Positions 27,800 through 35,978 of a stretch of DNA of 64,000 nt are shown one piece after another. The translations under genes were made by a program, and so were the position numbers. The stretch spans positions 372,001 through 436,000 of the forward strand of contig NZ_LT670849.1 in assembly GCF_900142985.1 (NCBI RefSeq). Direction: 5' to 3'. The notes below the pieces were generated by a model, which made no database searches, was not told where the DNA came from, and saw nothing but the letters and a program-made list of their open reading frames with translations. The stretch's first letter is position 1. The number at the start of each line of letters is the position of its first letter. Source of the DNA: Bradyrhizobium erythrophlei (GTDB taxonomy: Bacteria > Pseudomonadota > Alphaproteobacteria > Rhizobiales > Xanthobacteraceae).

Positions 27800-27889
27800 C
27801 GTCCCCGCCGCCCGGCTCCGCCAAGGCTACGCCGGGGCCACTAGCTCACTCGGCCGCCGAAGCTTTGGCGAAGGCGGCACGCGGGGACG
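27800..27889. repeat. Inverted repeat CGTCCCCGC / GCGGGGACG
   Basis: Perfect 9-bp ends (27800-27808 and 27881-27889) enclose about 72 bp with further internal pairing. The end sequence resembles that of the element at 24502-24623, so this is probably another member of the same dispersed family. It lies in the 380-bp gap 27567-27946 between the DUF1059 gene and the carboxymuconolactone-decarboxylase-like gene, where I see no convincing coding sequence. Confidence 0.6.
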
Positions 27890-27946
27890 TATACCGCGGG
27901 ATCTGTCGATGGCGCGCGGTGGCAGACGTCTTCCGTAAGACCAAGG

Positions 27947-28351
27947 CTATTTCGGTGCGGTCAGTCTATCAACTTCCTGCTGGAATTTCTGTTGGTCATA
28001 ACCTGAGCCTTGCAGCATTGTGCTGTTGAAACGGACGAGCGCCGCGGTTGCAACGGCCTCCTTTATTTGAGCATCGGTCGCGCCAGCGGCTTTTGCCAAT
28101 TTGGTGTGACCGTAAACGCAATAGACACAAGGAATTTGTGCTGCCACACCGAGGGCAATGAGTTGCTTGGTTTTCCCGTCCAAAGCTCCCTTCGGATTCA
28201 TCAAGGCCAGCTGTTCGTCCCAATGCGGCTTCAGTGCCTGATCAGGAACTGTCTGTTTCAAATATTCAGGAGGCTCCTGGGCGCTGGCGCTTGTTTCCGT
28301 TGCCAAGGCCAACAACAGCACTAAACCAGCACTCGCTAGTAAGGTTCTCAT
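27947..28351 (-). CDS. Exported carboxymuconolactone decarboxylase (AhpD-like) family protein
   Basis: 134 residues: a signal peptide (MRTLLASAGLVLLLALATET, ASA-Q cleavage) and then a CMD/AhpD-like helical domain. The redox motif CVYCVYGHTKLAKAAG (CXXC followed by a histidine) is present, as in AhpD-type alkyl-hydroperoxidase partners. A periplasmic location is unusual for AhpD-like proteins and suggests an oxidative-stress or thiol role outside the cytoplasm. The ATG at 28351 has GGGAGATCAGTC upstream. No partner gene is adjacent. Confidence 0.85.
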   Translation of the reverse strand: MRTLLASAGLVLLLALATETSASAQEPPEYLKQTVPDQALKPHWDEQLALMNPKGALDGKTKQLIALGVAAQIPCVYCVYGHTKLAKAAGATDAQIKEAVATAALVRFNSTMLQGSGYDQQKFQQEVDRLTAPK

Positions 28352-28668
28352 GACTGATCTCCCTTGAGTGTACGCCGAAAAATATGAAAATAAGCGCCGT
28401 CGCCGTGCCGTAAGCGCCGATCACAGCCACATGTCCTTCATGAGGGCGCGCACCGCATGCAGCGGGCAACCATGGTCTCCTGCAATGAAAGTCGCCGCAT
28501 CGTCTCCCTGTGGCTCGGAACCACACCAGCGGCTTGCAACGACCCTGATTACAGCAGGGAAATGCGACCGGTGAAATAGGGCTCGATGGTCTGTTGCGCA
28601 GCAGCAATTCTGCGTCGCCGATGTCTCTTGCGGGTCATTCGCGGCCAGGTCGAGGCACGACTTCTGTC

Positions 28669-28727
28669 ATGGCCGGGCATAGGCAAGCGGAAGCGACGCC
28701 GTTCTTCGAACGGCTATGCCCGGCCAT
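28669..28727. repeat. Palindromic repeat ATGGCCGGGCATA
   Basis: Perfect 13-bp inverted arms (28669-28681 and 28715-28727) around a loop that contains a second perfect hairpin, GCCGTTC-TTC-GAACGGC. It lies in the 436-bp gap 28352-28787 between the CMD-like gene and the altronate-dehydratase-family gene; the rest of that gap shows no gene. Confidence 0.7.
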
Positions 28728-28787
28728 CACGAATACGCGGATAGGGATCGCTTCCGCCTTCGCTCGTTCCGCGGCGGCGAGGCTTTC

Positions 28788-30311
28788 CTACATCGTCGCG
28801 CCGAGCACCCAGGGCGCAAATTCAGCACCGCCGAAATCGAAACTTTCGCTCTTGGTCGGCTGGCCGGACGCCGTCTTGAGCATCAGATCGAAGATACGCT
28901 CGCCGCATTGCTGCACCGTCTCCTCGCCATCGAGGATGGTGCCGCAATTGACGTCCATGTCGTCTTCCATGCGCTTGTACATCGGCGTGTTGGTCGCAAG
29001 CTTGATCGAGGGTGCCGGCTTGCAGCCGAACACGCTGCCGCGCCCGGTGGTAAAGCAGACAAGATTGGCGCCGCCCGCCACCTGCCCCGTTGCCGCGACC
29101 GGGTCGTAGCCGGGGGTGTCCATAAAGACGAAACCCTTCTTGGTGACCGCTTCCGCGTAGTTCAGGACATCGACCAGATTGGTGCTGCCGGCCTTGGCCA
29201 TCGCGCCCAGCGACTTCTCGAGGATCGTGGTGAGACCACCGGCCTTGTTGCCGGGGCTTGGATTGGCGTTCATCTCGGCGCCCTCGCGCGCGGTGTAATC
29301 CTCCCACCAGCGCATCAGGCCCACGAGCTTCTCGCCGACCTCGCGACTGACCGCGCGGCGGGTCAACAGATGCTCCGCGCCGTAGGTCTCCGGCGTCTCC
29401 GACAGAATGACCGTGCCGCCGTGGCGCACCAGGAGATCGCTTGCCGCGCCCAGCGCCGGATTGGCGGACACGCCAGAATAACCGTCCGAGCCGCCGCATT
29501 GCAGCGCCACCGTCAACTCGCTCGCGGGGACCTTCTCGCGCTTGACCTTGTTGGCATCGCTCAAGGCTTCGCGCACGAAGGCGACACCGGCCTCGACCGT
29601 CTTGCGGGTGCCGCCGATTTGTTGAATTTCGAGTTCGCGTAAGCGCCCGGCGAGTTTCTGCTCCTGCATCAGCCCACCGATCTGGTTGACCTCGCAACCC
29701 AGGCCCAATACGACAACGGCCGAAAAATTGACGTGCCGTGCATAGCCGCCGAGCGTGCGGCGAAGCAGCGCGAGCGGCTCGTCCTGCGTCATGCCGCAGC
29801 CGGTCTTGTGGGTGAGCGCGACCACGCCATCGACATTGGGAAAATCGGCGAGCGGATTGTCGCCCGTGAACGGATTCTTCCGGAAGACATCCGCGACAAG
29901 GCTAGCTACATGCGCGCTGCAATTCACTGACGTGAGGATGCCGATATAGTTGCGGGTCGCGACACGGCCGTCGGAGCGGCGGATACCGTCGAACGTCGCA
30001 GGCAGGTCGAAATTTGGTACCGGCTTCACGTCGAGACCGAACGCGTAGTCCTTGGCGAAGTCGCCCATGCCGCAGTTCTGGGTGTGCACGTGGCTACCCG
30101 GTGCAATCGGCGCGGTCGCGAAGCCGATGATCTGGCCGTAACGGCGGATGGGCTCGCCGACCGCGATTCCACGGATCGCGACCTTGTGGCCGGCCGGAAT
30201 GCGCTCCACCGTGGTCACGCCGTCGGCAACCACCAGCCCCGGCGGCAGGCTCGAGCGCGCGATCAGCACGCCATCATCGGGATGCAGACGAATGACGGGT
30301 GCCGGGGCCAT
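28788..30311 (-). CDS. UxaA/GarD-family sugar-acid dehydratase
   Basis: 507-residue fused altronate/galactarate dehydratase-family protein. An N-terminal SAF domain (about 10-85, with GLVVADGVTTVERIPAGHKVA) precedes the main UxaA domain with conserved cysteines and glycines: HVHTQNCGMGDFA, THKTGCGMTQDE, VLGLGCEVNQIGG, LQCGGSDGYSGVSANPALG, FTTGRGSVFGCKPAPSIK and NCGTILDGEE. It would dehydrate an aldonic or aldaric acid to a 2-keto-3-deoxy acid. It is the last gene of a run that starts with a Liv-type ABC transporter and includes an HpcH/HpaI aldolase and an Ldh-type reductase. The family also includes sulfolactate sulfo-lyases, so the substrate is open. Confidence 0.88.
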   Translation of the reverse strand: MAPAPVIRLHPDDGVLIARSSLPPGLVVADGVTTVERIPAGHKVAIRGIAVGEPIRRYGQIIGFATAPIAPGSHVHTQNCGMGDFAKDYAFGLDVKPVPNFDLPATFDGIRRSDGRVATRNYIGILTSVNCSAHVASLVADVFRKNPFTGDNPLADFPNVDGVVALTHKTGCGMTQDEPLALLRRTLGGYARHVNFSAVVVLGLGCEVNQIGGLMQEQKLAGRLRELEIQQIGGTRKTVEAGVAFVREALSDANKVKREKVPASELTVALQCGGSDGYSGVSANPALGAASDLLVRHGGTVILSETPETYGAEHLLTRRAVSREVGEKLVGLMRWWEDYTAREGAEMNANPSPGNKAGGLTTILEKSLGAMAKAGSTNLVDVLNYAEAVTKKGFVFMDTPGYDPVAATGQVAGGANLVCFTTGRGSVFGCKPAPSIKLATNTPMYKRMEDDMDVNCGTILDGEETVQQCGERIFDLMLKTASGQPTKSESFDFGGAEFAPWVLGATM

Positions 30312-30337
30312 GGTGGTCTCCTTGATGCTCTAACGTA

Positions 30338-30471
30338 TCGTGCCCCGGACGCTGCGCAGCGCGAGCGATGCGCTGCTGATCCGGGGCCTAGAGTGAGCGC
30401 GCGACGTCAATGGATCCCGGATCTGCGGTGCAGCGCTGAAGAAGCACTGCACCGCGTCCGGGACACGAGAT
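30338..30471. repeat. Inverted-repeat element (CGTGCCCCGGACGC ends)
   Basis: The outer ends TCGTGCCCCGGACGCTGCGC (from 30338) and the complement of GCACCGCGTCCGGGACACGA (to about 30469) are inverted copies with a few mismatches. The left half is itself a hairpin (CCCCGGA with TCCGGGG) and the right half contains CGGTGCAG/CTGCACCG. The 134-bp unit fills the space between the aldolase and dehydratase genes of one operon, so its RNA form would lie between two cistrons. Confidence 0.7.
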
Positions 30472-30473
30472 CC

Positions 30474-31250
30474 TTACGCCTTGCCGCCGGAATCCTTGCG
30501 GGTCTGGGCAATCTGCATCTTCGCATAGGTCGCCATCAGGCCGACCTCGTTGAACAGGGTCACGAGCTTGAAACCCATGTTGATCGCACGCAACGCGCCG
30601 TCGGCGCCCGAGCAATGGATGCCGGGATGCAGGCCGCGCTTGCCGCATTCCTTCACGATCTTCTCGTAGATCTTGAGAATCTCCGGCTCCTCGCGATCGA
30701 GCTTCGGCACCAGCCCATAGGAGAAGCCGAGGTCGGACGGTCCGATATAGACGCCGTCGATGCCTTCGACATCGAGGATCGCTTCCATGTTCTCGATCGC
30801 GGTTTTGGTCTCCATCATCGGGAGCAACACCGTGTCCTGATTGGCGGTCTTCTGATAGCTGCCGGCCGTGCCGTACAGGCCGGCGCGGATCGGGCCATTC
30901 GAACGCACACCCATCGGCGGGTACTTGCTGTAGGAGACGAGGTTTTTGGCCTCCTGCGGCGTGTTGATCATCGGGCAGATCACGCCATAAGCACCGCCAT
31001 CGAGCACCTTGCCGATGATGCCGGGCTCATTCCACGGCACCCGCACCATCGGCGTCACCGGATGGCCGTGCATGGCCTGGAAACACTGGACCATCGACTG
31101 ATAGTCCTGCACGCCATGCTGCATATCGACGGTGACGCTGTCGAAGCCGCATTGCGCGATCACCTCGGCCGAGAAGCCGGAAGGGATCGCAAGCCAGGCG
31201 TTCACGACCACCTTGCCCGCCGCCCATATTTCCTTGACCTTGTTTGCCAT
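30474..31250 (-). CDS. HpcH/HpaI family aldolase
   Basis: 258-residue class II (metal-dependent) aldolase of the HpaI family, which cleaves 2-keto-4-hydroxy acids to pyruvate and an aldehyde. Visible motifs: GFDSVTVDMQHG (catalytic His region), PMVRVPWNEPG (Arg), VICPMINTPQEA, LLPMMETKTAIENM (metal-binding Glu) and GVYIGPSDLGFSYG (metal-binding Asp). The ATG at 31250 follows GGAAAGAACG; seven residues upstream (31271) are optional and less likely. In the operon it fits a dehydratase-aldolase-reductase route for a sugar acid; it could also serve the homoprotocatechuate-type genes at 38-41 kb. Confidence 0.9.
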   Translation of the reverse strand: MANKVKEIWAAGKVVVNAWLAIPSGFSAEVIAQCGFDSVTVDMQHGVQDYQSMVQCFQAMHGHPVTPMVRVPWNEPGIIGKVLDGGAYGVICPMINTPQEAKNLVSYSKYPPMGVRSNGPIRAGLYGTAGSYQKTANQDTVLLPMMETKTAIENMEAILDVEGIDGVYIGPSDLGFSYGLVPKLDREEPEILKIYEKIVKECGKRGLHPGIHCSGADGALRAINMGFKLVTLFNEVGLMATYAKMQIAQTRKDSGGKA

Positions 31251-31379
31251 CGTTCTTTCCTTACGTTGCAATCTGTTCCGGCCTCGCGAACGGAAGCTAC
31301 CGCCTCGCCGCTACGCGACCCACCAATCAGATCCCGCTTTTAGCGCCGAACAACCGGCTTGGCTCGCCAAGATGGCGCA

Positions 31380-32465
31380 TTACTGGGTTGCCCGCTGGAT
31401 GCTTGCCTCGCCGACGCCGACCTCGCGGGCGGTGTTGACGATGGCAGCCCAGGTGTCGTCCGGCAAGGGAATGCCGTTTTCGGTCCGCTCGGCGCGGGTC
31501 TTGCGCTCGACGTCGCCCGGAATCAGGACCGGCTCGCCGCCCGCAATCGGCTTGGTCCCGCGGATGAAATCGACATAGCGGGAGACCTCGCCGTCGAAGA
31601 AGTGCGCGGGGTCGACGACTTTCGGGTCGATGTAAAATGCGAGCATGCCGTTGGCAAAGCGCCGGTTGGGCGCAGTGGCCCCCGTGCCGGTCAGCGCGCC
31701 GCCAAGCAGTTCGCACATGAACGCCAACCCCGAGCCTTTGTGTTCGCCGAAGGCCCGGATCGCGCCGGTCCCTTTGGTGTGATCGCGCGGACCGTCGGGT
31801 GTGTATGGCCCATAGAGCACGTGCGGGTCCTCGCTCAACGCACCATCGGCATCGATCAGCGCGCCCTTGGGCAGTTTCTTGCCGCCACGGCTTGCGACCA
31901 GGCACTTGCCTTCGGCCACGATCGAGGTGGCGAAATCGAGCACGATCGGCGGCTGTCCTTCGCGCGGCACGCCGACGCAATAGGGCGCGGTCGACAGCCG
32001 CTTCTCGACGCCGCCGAAAGGCGCGACCAGCAGCGAGCCGGCCGCATTGACGAAATGCACGGAGATCAGACCTTCGGCGGCGGCCGCCTCGGCCCAGTCG
32101 CCGACGCGGCCAATATGTCCGGCGTTACGAAGTGCGACCGCGGCCAACCCCGCCTTTTTGCATTTCTCGATGCCGATCTTGACCGCAACCGGCGCTACCG
32201 TCTGGCCGTAGCCGAACTTGCCATCGACGACAGCCAGTGACGGCGTATCGACGACGACCTCCGCGGTCTGGTTCGGAATAATCGAACCCATCTTCTTCCA
32301 CCGGATGTAGACCGGCACGCGGATCACGCCGTGGCTGTCATGCCCGGTGAGATTGGCGGTCGTAAGGTAAGTCGCGACGCGGCGCGCCTCCTCAGTGGAG
32401 GATTCGGCGTGACCGAAAATATCCGAAACAAAATCGATGAGATGAGGAACCTTGATCGTGACCAT
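31380..32465 (-). CDS. Ldh-family (malate/L-lactate/ureidoglycolate-type) NAD(P)-dependent oxidoreductase
   Basis: 361-residue protein of the unusual Ldh/MDH2 family (not Rossmann-type). Family marks include GHDSHGVIRVPVYI near residue 40, VDGKFGYGQTVA, ALRNAGHIGRVGDWAE (active-site His), STAPYCVGVPR, LDFATSIVAEGK and the FGEHKGSGLAFMCELLGG segment. Such enzymes reduce 2-oxo acids to 2-hydroxy acids or the reverse. In this operon it may reduce the aldehyde or keto acid released by the aldolase, in place of a GarR-type reductase. The gene follows livF by 45 bp. Confidence 0.9.
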   Translation of the reverse strand: MVTIKVPHLIDFVSDIFGHAESSTEEARRVATYLTTANLTGHDSHGVIRVPVYIRWKKMGSIIPNQTAEVVVDTPSLAVVDGKFGYGQTVAPVAVKIGIEKCKKAGLAAVALRNAGHIGRVGDWAEAAAAEGLISVHFVNAAGSLLVAPFGGVEKRLSTAPYCVGVPREGQPPIVLDFATSIVAEGKCLVASRGGKKLPKGALIDADGALSEDPHVLYGPYTPDGPRDHTKGTGAIRAFGEHKGSGLAFMCELLGGALTGTGATAPNRRFANGMLAFYIDPKVVDPAHFFDGEVSRYVDFIRGTKPIAGGEPVLIPGDVERKTRAERTENGIPLPDDTWAAIVNTAREVGVGEASIQRATQ

Positions 32466-32510
32466 TTCAGTCGTCGCTCTTTTTGGTTTGGCGCTTATTG
32501 CGTCGTAAGA

Positions 32511-33254
32511 TTATGCGCTCACCTTGGCATGACCGCCGAGGTAAGCGGCGCGGATGGCTTCATTGCCCCAGAGTTCGTCGGGCTTGCCGCCGAGCACAAT
32601 CCGCCCCGTCTCCAGGACGTAGCCGTGATCGGCGACCGACAATCCCATGCGCGCGTTCTGTTCGACAAGCAAGACCGTGGTGTCGCGCCGGATTTGCGAA
32701 ATGATCCGGAACACGGCCTGCACGATGACCGGCGCCAGCCCAAGCGACGGCTCGTCGAGCAGCAAAAGCCGGGGCTTCGCCATCAACCCACGCGCGACCG
32801 CCACCATCTGCAACTGACCGCCCGACAGCGTCCAGCCGAGCGCATTGGCAAACGCGCGGATGTCCGGGAACAGATCGAACATCGCATCCGCCTCGCGCGA
32901 CAGCTCAGCTTTGCCGACGCGACGGTTCGAGCCGCCGAGCATGATATTTTCCTTCACCGAAAGCCCGGGGAATACCCGCCGCCCTTCCGGCACATGCGAG
33001 ATGCCGAGCCGCACGATCGCTTCGGGCCCAAGCGTGTGTGTATTTGGGCCCGAGATTGGCTTGCCGTCGAACAGGATTTCGCCGGACGCGGGTTTGATCA
33101 GCCCGGAAATCGCGCGCAGCGTCGTCGATTTGCCGGCGCCGTTGGCGCCGAGCAACGTCACCACCTGGCCTTCATCGACCGCGAGCGAGACGCCGCGCAA
33201 GGCCTCGATCTCGCCATAGCGCACGACCAGGTCGTTGATTTGAAGCAGCGCCAT
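32511..33254 (-). CDS. Liv-type ABC transporter ATP-binding protein (LivF)
   Basis: 247-residue ATPase. Walker A is GANGAGKSTTLRA, the signature LSGGQLQMVAVARGLM, and Walker B LLLLDEPSLGLAP; VLLVEQNARMGLSVAD is the LivF-type switch region. Its ATG overlaps the stop of the permease-ATPase fusion by one base (TAATG). Part of a four-gene importer (35979-37121 binding protein, 35032 LivH, 33254 LivM-LivG fusion). The linked catabolic genes suggest an organic or sugar acid rather than an amino acid as cargo. Confidence 0.93.
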   Translation of the reverse strand: MALLQINDLVVRYGEIEALRGVSLAVDEGQVVTLLGANGAGKSTTLRAISGLIKPASGEILFDGKPISGPNTHTLGPEAIVRLGISHVPEGRRVFPGLSVKENIMLGGSNRRVGKAELSREADAMFDLFPDIRAFANALGWTLSGGQLQMVAVARGLMAKPRLLLLDEPSLGLAPVIVQAVFRIISQIRRDTTVLLVEQNARMGLSVADHGYVLETGRIVLGGKPDELWGNEAIRAAYLGGHAKVSA

Positions 33255-35035
33255 TATTCGGTTCCAAGATAGGCAGAGACGACGTCGGGATGACGCAGCA
33301 CTGCGAGCGACTCACCGTCCGCAATGCGCTTTCCGAAATTCAGGACCGTGATGTGCTGTGCAGCCTCGCTGACCAGCGTCATGTCGTGGTCGATGATCAG
33401 GATGGTGAGGCCTTGCGCCGCGATGCGCTTGAGCAGCGCGTGCAGCTCAAGCTTCTCGCTGGAATTCAACCCCGCCGCCGGTTCGTCGAGCAGCAACAAG
33501 GTCGGATTGGCCCCAAGCGCACGCGCGATCTCGATCAGACGCTGATGCCCGTAGGAAAAGCTCGAGATCAGCTCGTCGGCGCGCGAACCAAGTCCCACAA
33601 AGGTCAAGGCCGACATCGCCCGCGCGGTGAGTGCCTCGTCGTCAGCCTTGCCGGTTAGCGTATTGCCCGGACGTTCCGCGCCGATGATGACGTTCTCGAG
33701 CGCCGTCATCGAACGAAACAGGCGGATGTTCTGGAAGGTGCGTCCAAGGCCGGCGGCCGCGCGCTGATGCGGCGGCATGTCCGTGATGTCGGTGCCGTCT
33801 AGTACGACCGTCCCACTGGTTGCCTTGTAGATTCCAGAGAGCACGTTGAGCGTCGTCGTCTTGCCGGACCCGTTCGGCCCGATCAGCGCATGGACGCCAC
33901 CACGCCTGACATCGATGTCGACATTGTCGACCGCCTTGAGGCCGCCGAAGTGTTTGGAGAGGCCCTTCACCGAAAGCACGATGTCGCCGCCAACCGTCGC
34001 CGGCGCCAGTTGCAATGCCGGTCCCCCCGCAAGCGCCCTCGCCTTCAGCCACCACCGCTCGGTCGCAAGCTTGGCAAACCCCCAAATGCCGTCCGGCATG
34101 TAGCGGATGATGAGGATCACCGACAGGCCGTAGATGGCGAGATAAAGTCCGGGCACGCTCTTGAGGAAGCGAAGCCATTCCGGGATCAGGATCAACAATC
34201 CGGTCCCGATCGCCGAGCCAATCGGCGACGCGACGCCGCCGAGCAGCGACATGGTCAGGAACACGACGGACTCGGCAAAGGAGAATTGATCCGGGCTGAC
34301 ATAGGCAAAGCCGCCGGCGAACAGCCCGCCGGCCAGTCCCCCCAGCACCGCGCTCAAGGCAAAAGCCGATACCTTGGTACGGAACACATCGATGCCGACG
34401 ACGCCTGCGGCGAGTTCATTGTCGCGCACCGCGCGCATGGCGCGGCCGAGTCTCGTATCGGCGAGATGCCAGACCACGTAACCCACCAGCGCCAGCATCG
34501 CGACGCAGAAGGCCAGATAAGATTGCGACGACTGAAACAGGTCCGGCCGGCCGATGCGCGACACGCCGTCAGGGCCGTGCGTGAGCCAGATCGAGTTGAT
34601 CATGACGAGGGTGACGATCTGCTGGAACGAGATTGTCACCATCGCAAGGTAGTGCCCACCAAGCCGCAGCGTCGACATGCCGAGGAAGGCGCCGGCCAGC
34701 AGCGCGACCACGCAGCCGCCGGCGAGGCAGAGCCAATAGCTCACATGGTAGTCCGCGGTGCCGAGCCCGACCGCATAGGCGCCGAGACCAAAAAACGCGG
34801 CCTGCGCCAGATTGATCTGGCCGCACAGGCCGAGCACGACCGACAGGCCGAAGACCGCGATCGCAAACGTCGTCGCCTGCATCAGGATGTTATGGATATA
34901 ACCGTCGAACTGAACGGTCGCGGCGAGGCTCACGAGAATGGCGCAACCGATGAAATACGGCAGGTGCCTCAGCCACAGCGGCTTGACGCGTGGCGCGGTC
35001 GCGGCCATTGCGATGTTTTCGCTCGGCGCGCTCAT
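33254..35035 (-). CDS. Fused Liv-type permease-ATPase (LivM-LivG)
   Basis: 593 residues joining two transporter subunits that are often separate. Residues about 25-330 are a multi-helix LivM permease (GLCGQINLAQAAFFGLGAYA, GVVGIDVFRTKVSAFALSA). Residues about 355-593 are a LivG ATPase with Walker A IGPNGSGKTTTLNVLSG, signature FSYGHQRLIEIARALG, Walker B LLLLDEPAAGLN and the LivG-specific ILIIDHDMTLVSEAA. The fusion fixes a 1:1 ratio of LivM and LivG. Its start overlaps the livH stop by four bases (ATGA). Confidence 0.93.
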   Translation of the reverse strand: MSAPSENIAMAATAPRVKPLWLRHLPYFIGCAILVSLAATVQFDGYIHNILMQATTFAIAVFGLSVVLGLCGQINLAQAAFFGLGAYAVGLGTADYHVSYWLCLAGGCVVALLAGAFLGMSTLRLGGHYLAMVTISFQQIVTLVMINSIWLTHGPDGVSRIGRPDLFQSSQSYLAFCVAMLALVGYVVWHLADTRLGRAMRAVRDNELAAGVVGIDVFRTKVSAFALSAVLGGLAGGLFAGGFAYVSPDQFSFAESVVFLTMSLLGGVASPIGSAIGTGLLILIPEWLRFLKSVPGLYLAIYGLSVILIIRYMPDGIWGFAKLATERWWLKARALAGGPALQLAPATVGGDIVLSVKGLSKHFGGLKAVDNVDIDVRRGGVHALIGPNGSGKTTTLNVLSGIYKATSGTVVLDGTDITDMPPHQRAAAGLGRTFQNIRLFRSMTALENVIIGAERPGNTLTGKADDEALTARAMSALTFVGLGSRADELISSFSYGHQRLIEIARALGANPTLLLLDEPAAGLNSSEKLELHALLKRIAAQGLTILIIDHDMTLVSEAAQHITVLNFGKRIADGESLAVLRHPDVVSAYLGTE

Positions 35036-35907
35036 GCCTTCTCCGCGACGCGTTCGCCGAAGATGCCTTGCGGCCGGAACACCAGGAAGGCAACCAGCAC
35101 CAGGAACGCAAAACCGTCTTTATACGGCACTGATATATAGGCCGCCCCAAAGGTCTCGATGATGCCAAGCGCGACACCACCGATGATCGCGCCGGCGACA
35201 TCGCCAAATCCGCCGATGATCGTGGCGGCAAAAGCCTTGAGCGCGATCGTCGAGCCCATCTGGATCGACACGAACAGGACGGGCGCCACCAGAATGCCGG
35301 CGAGCCCCCCGAGCACCGCCGAATAGATGAAGGTGATCATGATCATGGTGGAGACGGAAATGCCAAGCAGCGAGGCCATTTCCTTGTCCTGCGATGTCGC
35401 CTGCAATTTCTTGCCCAACATCGTGTGCTCGAAGAACCAGTAGTTGAAGATCACGAGCACGACGGTCACCGCGATAATCAGCAAATACTGGCTATCGAGG
35501 TAGACCGGGCCGAGCTGAATACCGGGCGTGTCGAACCAGCCTTCGAGCACCTGCGGCTGCGGCCCGTAGATCGCGAGCACGGAATTGGCGAGCAGGATCG
35601 AGGCGCCGATGGTCGCGATGATCACCGGCAGAAAGGTGCGATGACGCAGCGGATAATAAACGCCGAGATTGAAGATCACGCCCAACAGCGCCATGCCCGC
35701 AAGCGCGAGCAGGAACGACAGCCAGTATGGCCAGCCGAGATCGACCGCGAACACCACCATCAGATAGGCGGCGACCATCGAGAACTCGCCTTGCGCGAAG
35801 TTCACCACGTTGGTGGCGCGGAAAATCAGCACGAAGCCGAGCGCGATCAGCGCATAGACGGCACCGATGCCGATGCCGGTAAACAGCAGTTGCAGGATGA
35901 GGTCCAT
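35032..35907 (-). CDS. Liv-type ABC transporter permease (LivH)
   Basis: 291-residue inner-membrane permease with about eight hydrophobic segments. It begins MDLILQLLFTGIGIGAVYAL and contains the LivH signature FAQGEFSMVAAYLM and, near the C-terminus, KAFAATIIGGFGDVAGAIIGG (the EAA-like ATPase contact). It follows the binding-protein gene by 71 bp and is coupled to the downstream fusion by ATGA. Confidence 0.93.
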   Translation of the reverse strand: MDLILQLLFTGIGIGAVYALIALGFVLIFRATNVVNFAQGEFSMVAAYLMVVFAVDLGWPYWLSFLLALAGMALLGVIFNLGVYYPLRHRTFLPVIIATIGASILLANSVLAIYGPQPQVLEGWFDTPGIQLGPVYLDSQYLLIIAVTVVLVIFNYWFFEHTMLGKKLQATSQDKEMASLLGISVSTMIMITFIYSAVLGGLAGILVAPVLFVSIQMGSTIALKAFAATIIGGFGDVAGAIIGGVALGIIETFGAAYISVPYKDGFAFLVLVAFLVFRPQGIFGERVAEKA

Positions 35908-35978
35908 GAATGCGCCGGGCCGGTTCTGGAAGCGAAACGCAAAGCGGCCTCCCCCGTCGGGGGAGCCACCTCAGATCA

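Noticed and set aside
27621..27824. 67-residue open frame on the - strand
   Set aside because: Extends into the inverted repeat at 27800-27889, low complexity, no ribosome site; probably a repeat-derived false frame.
28788..32465. Sulfolactate degradation (SuyAB plus Ldh-type sulfolactate dehydrogenase) as the function of the UxaA/Ldh genes
   Set aside because: The dehydratase is a single fused chain and an aldolase is present between the genes, which fits a sugar-acid route better; kept only as an alternative.
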